NCBI GenBank assembly: GCA_009735695.1
Contig: SRSL01000003.1
Location: forward strand, 372,001 to 436,000
Source of the DNA: Christiangramia bathymodioli
GTDB taxonomy: Bacteria > Bacteroidota > Bacteroidia > Flavobacteriales > Flavobacteriaceae
Length of the DNA: 64,000 bases
Reading direction: 5' to 3'
Below, piece by piece: positions 42,237 to 52,778 of this stretch; position 1 is the stretch's first letter, and every line of letters starts with the position of its first letter. Made by a program: the position numbers and the translations under genes. A model generated the notes under the pieces. It worked only from the letters and a program-made list of their open reading frames with translations. It searched no databases and had not been told where the DNA came from.

Positions 42237-42896
42237 ATGACGGGGACTTTGAAGAACTTATTAATAATACTACTAATCATCACCAGTATTCCAAATGGTT
42301 TTAGCCAAATAATGCCTATGCAACAAAAAGCCAGTCTTGAAATAAACAACAAGATCGTACCTGATGAAATTTGGAGAGAAGCTTATATCGCATTTTCCCA
42401 TTATCCTGAATTACAGGATACTCCTGTCGAGATCAGGTTTAAAGAGAACATTAAAAAATCCTTTATGCAGGCTCAACCCCGGGTTTCCAGCCTTTTGAAA
42501 GACCGGGGAGATCGTGAGTACATTATATTTATCAATAAAGAATTTGATATTGAAGGCCAGAAATTCGATATCAGTATGGTACCTTCTGAAGTTCTAATTG
42601 GCTGGTTAGGTCACGAAATGGGGCATATCATGGATTACCAGGACCGAAGTGCCTTAGACCTTTTGTGGTTTGGTATCAAGTATATTACTTCAAAGAATTA
42701 TATCCGGGAAGCTGAAAGAGCCGCGGATACCTACGCCGTGAATCACGGCCTGGGCGAACAGATCATCGCCACTAAAAATTTTATTCTGAATCACTCTAAA
42801 CTTTCTGATGTATATAAAAATCGTATCGCTGATCTATACCTTTCACCGGAAGAGATCATGGTGATGATCGATGAAGTTTATGAAGAGGTTGAGTGA
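42237..42896 (+). CDS. Secreted putative metalloprotease (HEMGH)
   Basis: 219 aa with signal peptide (LLIILLIITSIPNGFSQ). The central LIGWLGHEMGHIMDYQ carries an HExxH zinc motif and the following EAERAADTYAVNH supplies a third ligand (Glu/Asp), so a small gluzincin- or aspzincin-like peptidase is plausible. The N-terminal half is unlike any peptidase I know. Convergent with the GH3 gene, 6 nt apart. Confidence 0.75.
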   Translation: MTGTLKNLLIILLIITSIPNGFSQIMPMQQKASLEINNKIVPDEIWREAYIAFSHYPELQDTPVEIRFKENIKKSFMQAQPRVSSLLKDRGDREYIIFINKEFDIEGQKFDISMVPSEVLIGWLGHEMGHIMDYQDRSALDLLWFGIKYITSKNYIREAERAADTYAVNHGLGEQIIATKNFILNHSKLSDVYKNRIADLYLSPEEIMVMIDEVYEEVE

Positions 42897-42902
42897 GCCT
42901 GA

Positions 42903-44432
42903 TCAATTTTGAGCTTTTACAAACTGTTCCCACTCATCGAATTTTTCTTCGCTCATTACTTTTTCCATCTTAACCTGTCCGCCTTTTTTCTTATTAGCTG
43001 CATTCCATTCGTGAAACATATCAGGTGCCACGAGATTCACCTTTACTCCTTTCAAAGCTTTGGAGCGGGCAACCTTATAATTCTTGTTGGCTTCTTTGAG
43101 GGCTTCGTCTAAAGCATTGGCTAATTTTTCAGGATCTTCTGAATCTTCGGTGCCCAGGTACCAGAAATGATAATATTCTCCATCCTCTGCCCTTTTTGCG
43201 GCCACTACAAATTCAGGAATACTGATGTCAAATTGATCTTCCAGGCTTTTGATCGCATCATTCATTTTATTTACGGAAAGCTGGGAGCCCACCACATTCA
43301 AAAAGAATTTGGTTCTTCCGGTGATCCGGATCTCGAACTTTTCCCTATCTGTAAATTTGATGGTATCTCCAATGATATATCTCCATGCACCACTCACGGT
43401 AGAGATCAATAATACATACTCTTCTTCTTCCCTGGTCTCTTCCAGTGGTATCGCGGGTGCGTCTTCAGTCAACGAACCGTCTTCATTGATATATTCCGGT
43501 TTGAAAGGCACAAATTCAAAATAAACTCCGCCATCGAGTATAAGTTTCATCGAGTGTGTTCCGGGCCGGTTCTGCAAGGCAAGGAAACCTTCAGACGCCA
43601 GATACGTATCGATCACCTGGATAGGTTTCCCCAGCAGTTTTTCGAAGCTCTTTTCGTAAGGTTCAAAAGCCACTCCCCCCGACGCATACACCTGTAGGTT
43701 TGGCCAGATCTCATGAATATTCTTCACATTGTGATATTCAATAACCTTTTTCAGCATGAGTTCCATCCACGAAGGAATTCCGCTTAAGGCTCCAATATCC
43801 CAATTTTTAGCATTCTCGGCGATCTTCTGAACACGCTCATCCCACTCGTCTATTTTAGCGATCTCCTCCCCAGGTTTATAATAACCACGGAACCAGAACG
43901 GAATATTACTGGCGCTTATTCCGCTTATCTCACCTTCCTCATGATCACCTGCCTTTCGAAGATCGGTAGAACTACCCAGCATCATGATCTCCTTTTCGAA
44001 AAAGTCGGGCGGAAGATCAAAATTACTCAACGCGCTTACCTGTTTGATCCCGGCCTTTCGAATAGCTTCGAGCATTTCTTCAGTAACCGGTATTCTTTTA
44101 CTGCTTTTACCGGTGGTACCGGAACTTAATGCGAAATATGGCGGTCTTCCCGGCCAGGTGACATTTTCAGCACCTTCGTCGTGATACTTATGCCACCACT
44201 CCTCGTTGATCTTATGATAGTCGAAATAAGGCACCGTGCTGGCAAATTCTTTTTTGATGTTTTCAGCATTCAAAATGCGTTCGAAATCATAATGCTTTCC
44301 AAATTCGGTATCCTTGGCTTTACTAAGCAGGTTTTTTAAAACCTCCTCCTGGTCCTTGAGCGCATCGCTCTCAGGCGTAAGAGTTTCTTTAAGTTCAATA
44401 AGACTTTTTATGATCGATCCGAATACTGCCAT
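42903..44432 (-). CDS. GH3 family acyl-adenylating enzyme
   Basis: 509 aa. GH3 enzymes, best known as plant acyl-amido synthetases of auxin and jasmonate, have the signatures ALSSGTTGKSSKRIPVT (ATP/AMP-binding), VYASGGVAFEPYEKSF, TYLASEGFLALQN and the C-terminal RITGRTKFFLNVVGSQLS domain. The protein probably activates a carboxylate as an AMP ester; the bacterial substrates are unknown. No signal peptide. A TAnnTTTA-like box lies upstream of the start. Confidence 0.9.
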   Translation of the reverse strand: MAVFGSIIKSLIELKETLTPESDALKDQEEVLKNLLSKAKDTEFGKHYDFERILNAENIKKEFASTVPYFDYHKINEEWWHKYHDEGAENVTWPGRPPYFALSSGTTGKSSKRIPVTEEMLEAIRKAGIKQVSALSNFDLPPDFFEKEIMMLGSSTDLRKAGDHEEGEISGISASNIPFWFRGYYKPGEEIAKIDEWDERVQKIAENAKNWDIGALSGIPSWMELMLKKVIEYHNVKNIHEIWPNLQVYASGGVAFEPYEKSFEKLLGKPIQVIDTYLASEGFLALQNRPGTHSMKLILDGGVYFEFVPFKPEYINEDGSLTEDAPAIPLEETREEEEYVLLISTVSGAWRYIIGDTIKFTDREKFEIRITGRTKFFLNVVGSQLSVNKMNDAIKSLEDQFDISIPEFVVAAKRAEDGEYYHFWYLGTEDSEDPEKLANALDEALKEANKNYKVARSKALKGVKVNLVAPDMFHEWNAANKKKGGQVKMEKVMSEEKFDEWEQFVKAQN

Positions 44433-44563
44433 TTTTCAATTAGATTTTTGAACCTTAAAACTAAAAATAGCCAGACAGATGCCATAAAGATTACCAAATA
44501 TTTAACTCGCCGGTGCCGCATAGTACTGATGTGCTAAGTAACTTAGTAATCAAGGCCCTTGGT

Positions 44564-44944
44564 ATGAATAATATTTATATAGTTGACGACGAGACCATAT
44601 CGAATTTTATAACCCGAAAACTCCTGGAATTAGAGGGCTATAAAGCCTGCGTGACCGAATTTACAAAAGCCGAAGAAGCTCTTAAGGTAATAACGGAAGA
44701 CAAAAATGATCCTTTAATTTTTCTGGACCTTAACATGCCTAAAATGAATGGATTTGAATTCATTGAAAAACTCGGCCAGAAAAATAATTCCTTCAAAGTT
44801 ATACTTCTTACCTCCAGCAATAGTAAATTTGACCTAGAGGAATCGAAGAAATACCCGTCTATAATACGATATCTTGTCAAACCCCTGACGAAGAATAAAT
44901 TTCATGAGATTTCTGATATCTTAGACCAATATTGCAGGAATTGA
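44564..44944 (+). CDS. Single-domain response regulator
   Basis: 126 aa from the ATG at 44564 (no upstream start is needed for the receiver fold). It has acidic IVDDETI, phospho-acceptor Asp in LIFLDLNMPKMNGFEF, switch Thr/Ser in LLTSSNS and Lys in RYLVKPLT, with no output domain, so it is a CheY-like receiver. No histidine kinase lies nearby. Its end overlaps the DUF3820 gene by 13 nt. Confidence 0.92.
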   Translation: MNNIYIVDDETISNFITRKLLELEGYKACVTEFTKAEEALKVITEDKNDPLIFLDLNMPKMNGFEFIEKLGQKNNSFKVILLTSSNSKFDLEESKKYPSIIRYLVKPLTKNKFHEISDILDQYCRN

Positions 44945-45174
44945 ATTTAACCGATTCTAAAAAACTTATCGAACTCGCCTATGCAAAAATGCATTTTGGC
45001 AAATACAAGGATTATTATCTTTCAGATATTCCGGAGCCTTATTATGTATGGTTCAGGCAAAAGGGCTTTCCTAAAGGCAAGCTGGGCGACCAGATGCAGG
45101 AAGTTTACGAATTAAAGATCAATAGCCTGGAGCAGCTGCTGAGAGAGATCAGAAAACGCTATCCCAGGCCCTGA
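44932..45174 (+). CDS. DUF3820 family protein
   Basis: 80 aa from the TTG at 44932 (TTG at 44941 is an alternative; the first ATG, in KMHFG, would remove conserved sequence). The DUF3820 core MHFGKYKDYYLSDIPEPYYVW and PKGKLGDQMQEVYELK is present. Function unknown; some relatives are linked to exonuclease-like domains. The overlap with the response regulator gene implies translational coupling. Confidence 0.8.
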   Translation: MQELNLTDSKKLIELAYAKMHFGKYKDYYLSDIPEPYYVWFRQKGFPKGKLGDQMQEVYELKINSLEQLLREIRKRYPRP

Positions 45175-45287
45175 TTTATAAAAATTTCAGTTCTTAAAAA
45201 CCTCTTAATATTAGCATTCCAAATTAACTGCTTTTTCTATTCTTCTTTGTAATTTAGCGCCCTGAATAAAACAACACAACAAACTAG

Positions 45288-46934
<1,647 letters not shown>

Positions 46935-46979
46935 AATTGGTCACCTTTTTGACCAGGGAGGAATAAGCAAAAACAAATA

Positions 46980-48848
46980 ATGGAAGAAAAGAAAATTGAT
47001 ATTCAATCCATCATTGGATTTTTACTAATTGGAGGTATCCTGATATGGATGCTCTATAATAATACGCCGGAAGATACGGTAACCGAAGAAGAGGCTGCTC
47101 AAACCGAGCAGATCGTTGAAACCGAAGAAGAGCCTCAAAATACGTCTGAAAGGCAACTATCGACTTCTGAAAATGATTCGGCTGCATTGGTTAGTGCTCA
47201 GCGTCGTCTGGGGGCTTTTGGATATTCAGAAACTCTCCCATCAGCTCAGGGTGGAACCACTACCATTGAAAATGACCTTCTGGAATTAAAGGTTTCCAAT
47301 AAGGGTGGATATATTGAAGAAGCCAGGCTTAAAAACTATAAGACCTACGATTCCATTCCGGTATATCTTATCAAGGATGGGAATGCTAAGCTTAATATGA
47401 GCTTATCCACCACCGACGGTAGAACGCTGAATACCGAAAACCTTTATTTTGAGCCGGAATTAACTGAAAACAACGGCAACCAGATTCTTTCCATGAAATT
47501 AAAGGTTTCAGATAACGAATATCTGGAATACCGGTATGCCATGAGACCGGGCGAATATATGCTGGATTTCAGCATACGCTCTCAGGGCCTTACAAACGTA
47601 TTGAACAGTTCTCAAAACCCAACCCTAAACTGGGAATTACAAGGATATAGACATGCCAAAAGTATTTCTTATGAGAATAGATATACCGAGTTGATCTATG
47701 AGTATGATGGTGGTGATGATGACTATTTAGGGCAGGGAGACCTGGAAGAAGATGAAGATACCAATATTAGCTATATTGCTTATAAGCAGCATTTCTTTAC
47801 TTCTATTCTTCTAACCGATACTCCCTTCGAAAAAGCTAATTTCGTTTCAAAGAACCTGGTAGACGATGAAGAGGTAGACACCCTATATACGAAAGCTTTC
47901 GCCTCTACCATTCCTTTAAAATTACAGGCAGGAGAGCTTAACTATAATATGAACTGGTACTACGGTCCCACCGATTATAAGATCCTAAACGATTATGATC
48001 GGAACCTCGATGAGATCGTACCTTTAGGTTGGGGAATTTTTGGATGGATCAATAAATATCTTTTCATTCCGTTCTTCGCGTTCCTTAGCAGTTTTTTACC
48101 TAGCTACGGGATTGCGATCATCGTGATGACCATCGTTGTAAGAATTCTGTTATCTCCTGTAACTTATAAGTCTTATTTATCTCAAGCCAAGATGAAGGTT
48201 TTAAGACCGGAGATCAACGAGATCAACGAGAAGTACAAGGATAACGCGATGAAAAAGCAGCAGGAGACCATGAAGCTTTATAGCAAGGCCGGGGCCAGCC
48301 CTATGAGCGGATGTCTACCAGCATTGATGCAGATCCCTATTTTCTATGCCTTGTTCCAGTTCTTCCCGAGTGCATTTCAGCTAAGGCAGAAGAGTTTCTT
48401 ATGGGCAGATGATCTTTCAAGTTATGATACCATTGCAGAATTACCTTTCCATATTCCATTTTATGGAGATCATGTGAGTTTATTCCCTATTCTGGCATCC
48501 ATTGCGATCTTCATCTATATGATGATGACCACAGGGCAGAATATGCAGGCAAGTCAGCAACCGGGAATGCCGAATATGAAATTCCTGATGTATCTTTCGC
48601 CGCTAATCATGTTGTTCTTCTTTAACAACTATGCCAGTGGTCTTTCTCTTTATTACTTCACTTCTAACCTGATCACCATCGGAATCATGTTAGTGATCAA
48701 GTATGTTATTATCGATGAGGATAAGATCCATGCTAAGATTCAGGAGAATAAAAAGAAACCTAAGAAACAGAACAGGTTTACCAGGAAGTTCCAGGAAATG
48801 ATGGAGCAGGCTGAAGAGCAGCAGAAAAGGCAGCAAAAAGGAAAATAA
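46980..48848 (+). CDS. yidC: Membrane protein insertase YidC
   Basis: 622 aa. N-terminal helix (FLLIGGILIWMLY), a large periplasmic beta domain (about residues 75-330, lower conservation), then the five-helix core: FLSSFLPSYGIAIIVMTIVVRILLSP, the conserved cytoplasmic hairpin QAKMKVLRPEINEINEKYK, CLPALMQIPIFYALFQFF and SPLIMLFFFNNYASGLSLYY. It inserts and folds inner-membrane proteins with and without SecYEG. The basic C-terminal tail (KKPKKQNRFTRKF...) would help ribosome contact. A terminator follows. Confidence 0.97.
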   Translation: MEEKKIDIQSIIGFLLIGGILIWMLYNNTPEDTVTEEEAAQTEQIVETEEEPQNTSERQLSTSENDSAALVSAQRRLGAFGYSETLPSAQGGTTTIENDLLELKVSNKGGYIEEARLKNYKTYDSIPVYLIKDGNAKLNMSLSTTDGRTLNTENLYFEPELTENNGNQILSMKLKVSDNEYLEYRYAMRPGEYMLDFSIRSQGLTNVLNSSQNPTLNWELQGYRHAKSISYENRYTELIYEYDGGDDDYLGQGDLEEDEDTNISYIAYKQHFFTSILLTDTPFEKANFVSKNLVDDEEVDTLYTKAFASTIPLKLQAGELNYNMNWYYGPTDYKILNDYDRNLDEIVPLGWGIFGWINKYLFIPFFAFLSSFLPSYGIAIIVMTIVVRILLSPVTYKSYLSQAKMKVLRPEINEINEKYKDNAMKKQQETMKLYSKAGASPMSGCLPALMQIPIFYALFQFFPSAFQLRQKSFLWADDLSSYDTIAELPFHIPFYGDHVSLFPILASIAIFIYMMMTTGQNMQASQQPGMPNMKFLMYLSPLIMLFFFNNYASGLSLYYFTSNLITIGIMLVIKYVIIDEDKIHAKIQENKKKPKKQNRFTRKFQEMMEQAEEQQKRQQKGK

Positions 48849-48869
48849 TATTCCTCGGAAAAAGTAAAA

Positions 48870-48895
48870 GCCCCCGCATTCGCGGGGCTTTTTGT
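48870..48895 (+). terminator. Terminator after yidC
   Basis: GCCCCCGC (48870-48877) pairs with GCGGGGCTT-type GCGGGGC downstream, loop ATTC, then TTTTTG. Confidence 0.92.
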
Positions 48896-49075
48896 TATCC
48901 TGAATTATGGTTGCTGACTTAGATGACGCATTTATTTAATTCAATTCATTGTAAAGGGTACTTGCAAAAACCGACTATCTCCAATTAAATAAGCAGAACA
49001 ATTTAAATGGATTTAGCGTCAAATAGGAGAATCAACCACGGTTTAATCTTTTAAGATGTAAAGTCTTATGATATC
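48896..49075. other. Intergenic region between yidC and the fasciclin gene
   Basis: AT-rich and without a convincing reading frame, tRNA-like fold or repeat beyond the flanking terminators. Confidence 0.5.
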
Positions 49076-49109
49076 AAAAAAAAGTCCCTGTTCAAAACAA
49101 GGACTTTTA
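49076..49109 (-). terminator. Terminator after the fasciclin gene
   Basis: AAAAGTCC (49081-49088) and GGACTTTT (49102-49109) pair, extended by TGTT/AACA with one wobble; the minus strand then continues with T (49084-49076). Confidence 0.85.
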
Positions 49110-49131
49110 AATATTTTAAATTAAATGTTGC

Positions 49132-50172
49132 TTATTCAGAATCACCTGATAAGTCCGGCATTAATACGGTATCTATCGCATGAATCACACCGTTGGTCGC
49201 CTGTATATCAACAAAGTCCTCAAGGATATCCGACATTCCTCCTGCCGCATCAGTGATAGAAAAATCTCCATCAGCCTCATTGATAGTTAAATCCTGTCCC
49301 TGAAGAGTAGTAACGGCTAAACCATCAGATAGATCTCCTGATAGATAATTATTTTCTGCAATAACATGATACGTAAGTACAGCAGTTAATACATCATCAT
49401 CGATATCAGCAGCAGATGTCCAATCGTCGTTTGAGTCTAAAAGTGCCTGGAATGCATCATCGGTAGGCGCAAAAACAGTAAATGGTCCTTCAGCCTGGAG
49501 AGCACCCACTAAATCGGCTTCGGTTAAGGCCTCTGCTAAAAGTGAAAAATTAGGATCTGCAGTAGCGAAAGTAGTTAAATCTGGCAATCCAATTACCTGA
49601 TCTACAACATGTACCACACCATTATCAACCTCATTATCCGGATCAGTAACGGTACTTACGCCGTTTAACATCACATCATCACCGACATTGATATAAAGGC
49701 TTAAATCCATCATTTCGCCTCCTATATCAGTTTGGGCCATACTGGTATAATAACCGGTTTCCAGGTCTCCAGACATAATCGTTCCAGACTGAACATGGTT
49801 CATTAGTACCTGTTCCAGTACATCTGCAGGGATATCACCAAGTGCAGACCAATCCTCATTAGAGTCCAGTAAAGCCTGGAAGGCATCGTTTGTAGGCATA
49901 AAGATCGTTAATTCATCATCGCCTGTAAGTGCCCCGGTTAATTCAGCTGCTTCTGCAGCTTCAACAAAAACGGTGTAGCCATTAGCAGCAGCAAAATCAA
50001 GAATGTTATTAGATTCAACAGCACCATCATCATCGGTTGGTTCTGGATCTGGATCAGGAACTTCTGTCTGACCACCAGGATTAAAATCGTCGTTGTCATC
50101 ACATGCTATGAATCCAAAGCAAAGAAGAAGAGCAACAAGGCTAAGTTTTGCATTTCTTAAAATAATTTCCAT
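49132..50172 (-). CDS. Lipoprotein with two fasciclin (FAS1) domains
   Basis: 346 aa from the ATG at 50172; upstream codons would put non-conserved residues before a lipoprotein signal ending FIACDDND (lipobox). The tail after the Cys is acidic. Two FAS1 domains follow: one with IFMPTNDAFQALLDS and VVHVVDQVIG, the second with FAPTDDAFQALLDS and NGVIHAIDTVLMPD. FAS1 proteins are cell-surface adhesion modules, so this is probably an outer-membrane-anchored adhesin. The domains are close relatives, likely from internal duplication. Confidence 0.93.
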   Translation of the reverse strand: MEIILRNAKLSLVALLLCFGFIACDDNDDFNPGGQTEVPDPDPEPTDDDGAVESNNILDFAAANGYTVFVEAAEAAELTGALTGDDELTIFMPTNDAFQALLDSNEDWSALGDIPADVLEQVLMNHVQSGTIMSGDLETGYYTSMAQTDIGGEMMDLSLYINVGDDVMLNGVSTVTDPDNEVDNGVVHVVDQVIGLPDLTTFATADPNFSLLAEALTEADLVGALQAEGPFTVFAPTDDAFQALLDSNDDWTSAADIDDDVLTAVLTYHVIAENNYLSGDLSDGLAVTTLQGQDLTINEADGDFSITDAAGGMSDILEDFVDIQATNGVIHAIDTVLMPDLSGDSE

Positions 50173-50261
50173 AATTTCTTGTTTTAGTTTTAGTATAGTT
50201 CTCATTCTTAGCGTAAATGTAAACTCAAAAAGAACCAAAATATGTTTAATATTTGTTAATT

Positions 50262-50927
50262 ATGATTAAACAGCAGTTAATTTATTTTGTATTTACCTTT
50301 ATAACAGCCAGTTATCAGGCTCAAGTTAATCAAAAAGACGCCAACGGACAACGAAATGGGCCATGGAAAGTATATTTTGAAGGTTCTGATCAGCTAAAAT
50401 TTGAAGGTAATTTTGAACATGGGAAAGAAGTTGGAATCTTTAAATTTTACCAGAAAGGTTATTCTGCTCATCCTGCTGCCATCATGAATTTTGAATCAGA
50501 TAAAGATTCGGTGGCCGTTACCTATTATACTCAAAAAGGTAAACCCATTAGTCGAGGCCATATGATAGACCGGAAAAGAGAGGGTAAATGGTTCTATTAT
50601 CATCAAAGCTCAGATAGCATTATGATGATCGAAGATTATAAAAACGATTTGCTGAACGGACTTCAGAAAACATTTTACCCGAATGGCCAGTTAGCTGAAA
50701 AAACCTCCTACCAGCAAGGTAGAAAACATGGAGAAAGCCTTATTTATACCGAAAAGGGACAGGTCACCAAACAACTCCAGTATAAAGATGGGGAATTACA
50801 CGGCCCGGCTATATATTATGATCCAAAGGGCCAGAAGATCATGGAAGGCCAGTATATTGAAGGAAAGAAATCGGGTCTCTGGAAATATTATACCGATGGA
50901 AAATTTGACCGTGAAGAAAATCACTGA
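50262..50927 (+). CDS. Secreted MORN/YwqK-repeat protein
   Basis: 221 aa from the ATG at 50262. Signal peptide (IYFVFTFITASYQAQ) then about six MORN-like YwqK repeats: GQRNGPWKVYFEG, KREGKWFYYHQ, NGLQKTFYPNGQLAE, HGESLIYTEKGQ, HGPAIYYDPKGQ, SGLWKYYTDGK. In databases this family is often labelled as an antitoxin, but the signal peptide and length make a surface repeat protein more likely. Function not known. Confidence 0.85.
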   Translation: MIKQQLIYFVFTFITASYQAQVNQKDANGQRNGPWKVYFEGSDQLKFEGNFEHGKEVGIFKFYQKGYSAHPAAIMNFESDKDSVAVTYYTQKGKPISRGHMIDRKREGKWFYYHQSSDSIMMIEDYKNDLLNGLQKTFYPNGQLAEKTSYQQGRKHGESLIYTEKGQVTKQLQYKDGELHGPAIYYDPKGQKIMEGQYIEGKKSGLWKYYTDGKFDREENH

Positions 50928-50969
50928 TACCTAAAATTGAATATCTTAGCAACCTAAAACCAGTAAATC

Positions 50970-51374
50970 ATGAAAAAGCTTTTAATTTTATTTTTATCGC
51001 TTAGTTTGTTTACCGCCTGTAGTGACGATGATGATGCCAATACAGATGACGGAATGGAGATCGTTGGAAAATGGTACCTTGAATCATTAAGACCTGTAGG
51101 TGGTCAAAATACCTTGAGCACCTGCAATCAGGATTCATACATTGAATTTGAAGCAGATGGTTCTGCCACTTCCGAATTCTATGAGGAAAATGATTCGAAT
51201 TGCGAGTCTGAGGGTGTAGTTCCCGGAACATGGTCCTATAATGGGAACAACAGTTATACATTCTTTCTACCAGGACAAGGAAACACAACTGGTAATGTGA
51301 ATTTCAGCGGTAGCAATCAATTCATTTTTACAAGTTCTGAATTACCGGGATTAGAAATAGTTTTTGAAAAATAA
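50970..51374 (+). CDS. Lipocalin-like lipoprotein
   Basis: 134 aa. Lipoprotein signal ending FTAC (C17) with SDDDD after it, then a lipocalin-like beta barrel: IVGKWYLESLRP, YIEFEADGSATSEFYEE, GTWSYNGNNSYTFFL and terminal LEIVFEK. The two cysteines in the mature domain (STCNQD, SNCESE) probably form a disulfide. A small outer-membrane lipoprotein of unknown ligand. Confidence 0.8.
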   Translation: MKKLLILFLSLSLFTACSDDDDANTDDGMEIVGKWYLESLRPVGGQNTLSTCNQDSYIEFEADGSATSEFYEENDSNCESEGVVPGTWSYNGNNSYTFFLPGQGNTTGNVNFSGSNQFIFTSSELPGLEIVFEK

Positions 51375-51395
51375 CAGGTTTAAAATATCCAATTT

Positions 51396-51423
51396 AAAGG
51401 TGGCTTTCGCCACCTTTTTTTAT
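51396..51423 (+). terminator. Terminator after the lipocalin-like gene
   Basis: AAAGGTGGC (51396-51404), loop TTTC, GCCACCTTT (51409-51417), then TTTTT. Confidence 0.92.
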
Positions 51424-51427
51424 TTCG

Positions 51428-51435
51428 TAATTTTG
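51428..51435 (+). promoter_or_regulatory. -7 box of mnmA
   Basis: TAATTTTG is a perfect TAnnTTTG match 46 nt before the ATG, directly behind the preceding terminator. Confidence 0.5.
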
Positions 51436-51481
51436 CTGCGTTTTAACCGACTTCCTTATCGGCACATCCAAATTACAAAGA

Positions 51482-52669
51482 ATGAAAAAAGTTGTTGTAG
51501 GTCTTTCGGGCGGAGTTGATTCCAGTGTAACTGCTTACCTTTTAAAGGAACAGGGTTATGAAGTCATTGGCCTTTTTATGAAGAACTGGCACGACGATTC
51601 GGTGACCATCTCTGATGAATGCCCCTGGCTGGACGACAGCAACGATGCCATGATGGTTGCCGATAAGCTGGGGATTCCATTCCAGACCGTAGACCTGAGC
51701 GAACAGTATAAAGAGCGAATCGTGGATTATATGTTCAATGAATATGAACGCGGCCGCACTCCAAACCCTGATGTACTTTGTAACCGGGAGATCAAGTTCG
51801 ATGTCTTTATGAAGATCGCGCTTTCCCTGGGGGCAGATTATGTGGCTACCGGTCATTATTGTCGAAAAGATGAATTCGAGCAGGATGGCAAAACGATCTA
51901 CCGCCTCCTCGCCGGAAAGGATAATAATAAGGACCAGTCTTATTTTCTGTGTCAGTTAACCCAGGAACAGCTGGCTAAGACCCTCTTCCCTATTGGAGAA
52001 CTTCAGAAGTCTGAAGTTAGGCAGATCGCCGCTGAACAGAATCTGATCACTGCCGAAAAGAAAGATTCCCAGGGTCTTTGTTTCATTGGGAAGGTTAGGC
52101 TTCCGGAATTTCTTCAGCAGAAGTTAAAGCCCAAAGAAGGGGTGATAGTTGAAGTTCCGGCATCTATTTCAACCTATCAAAAAGAACAGAAATCATTTGA
52201 TTCAAAGATCGAAGAGCTTGAGCATCTTTCAGAAAAATATGTGTACCAGCCTGAAGACGGTAAAGTGGTAGGAAAACACCAGGGCGCGCACTATTTCACC
52301 AAGGGTCAGCGTAAAGGCTTGGCCGTGGGAGGAACGCCTGAACCACTATTCGTAATAGATACCGATGTAGAAGACAATATAATCTACACCGGCCAGGGCA
52401 AGGATCACCCGGGAATGTATCGCAAGGCGCTGTTTATCGCACAGGACGAAGTTCACTGGGTTCGGGAGGACCTTAAGTTGGGTGAGGATGGTGAGATGAA
52501 GGTGAAAGCAAGGATCAGGTATCGCCAGCCCCTGCAGGAGGCAAGCCTATACCAAACCTCGAACGGAATGTATATTGTTTTCGAAGAGGAGCAGGCCTCC
52601 ATCACCGAAGGTCAGTTCGTTGCCTGGTATAAGGACGATGAATTGCTTGGATCAGGTGTTATTTCTTAA
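51482..52669 (+). CDS. mnmA: tRNA-specific 2-thiouridylase
   Basis: 395 aa. PP-loop [15 protein letters not shown] at the N-terminus, catalytic cysteines in [11 protein letters not shown] and [11 protein letters not shown], and GHYCRKDE. It makes s2U34 in tRNA Lys/Glu/Gln with sulfur delivered by a relay. An insertion of about 30 charged residues near 225-255 ([20 protein letters not shown]) is longer than in E. coli MnmA and is seen in other Bacteroidota versions as I recall. Confidence 0.96.
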   Translation: MKKVVVGLSGGVDSSVTAYLLKEQGYEVIGLFMKNWHDDSVTISDECPWLDDSNDAMMVADKLGIPFQTVDLSEQYKERIVDYMFNEYERGRTPNPDVLCNREIKFDVFMKIALSLGADYVATGHYCRKDEFEQDGKTIYRLLAGKDNNKDQSYFLCQLTQEQLAKTLFPIGELQKSEVRQIAAEQNLITAEKKDSQGLCFIGKVRLPEFLQQKLKPKEGVIVEVPASISTYQKEQKSFDSKIEELEHLSEKYVYQPEDGKVVGKHQGAHYFTKGQRKGLAVGGTPEPLFVIDTDVEDNIIYTGQGKDHPGMYRKALFIAQDEVHWVREDLKLGEDGEMKVKARIRYRQPLQEASLYQTSNGMYIVFEEEQASITEGQFVAWYKDDELLGSGVIS

Positions 52670-52731
52670 TTATCGCTCAAATTCTCAGTTCAATTTAGGT
52701 TTCCGGGTTTTCCCGGTGGAATTTATATTGT

Positions 52732-52739
52732 TAAGTTTG
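52732..52739 (+). promoter_or_regulatory. -7 box of the nitronate monooxygenase gene
   Basis: TAAGTTTG matches TAnnTTTG exactly, 39 nt before the ATG at 52779. Confidence 0.45.
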
Positions 52740-52778
52740 AACTGAATTTTTAGATCAACTTAATCTGCTCAAAGCATC

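Noticed and set aside
48896-49075. tRNA or small RNA gene
   Set aside because: No cloverleaf or acceptor-like ends can be folded; only the flanking terminators are structured.
50262-50927. Antitoxin of a toxin-antitoxin pair
   Set aside because: The YwqK label is a database habit; the protein has a signal peptide and no toxin gene is adjacent.
52702-52720. Terminator CCGGG/CCCGG after mnmA
   Set aside because: Short 5-bp stem without a T-run; it lies about 20-30 nt upstream of the -7 box of the next gene.
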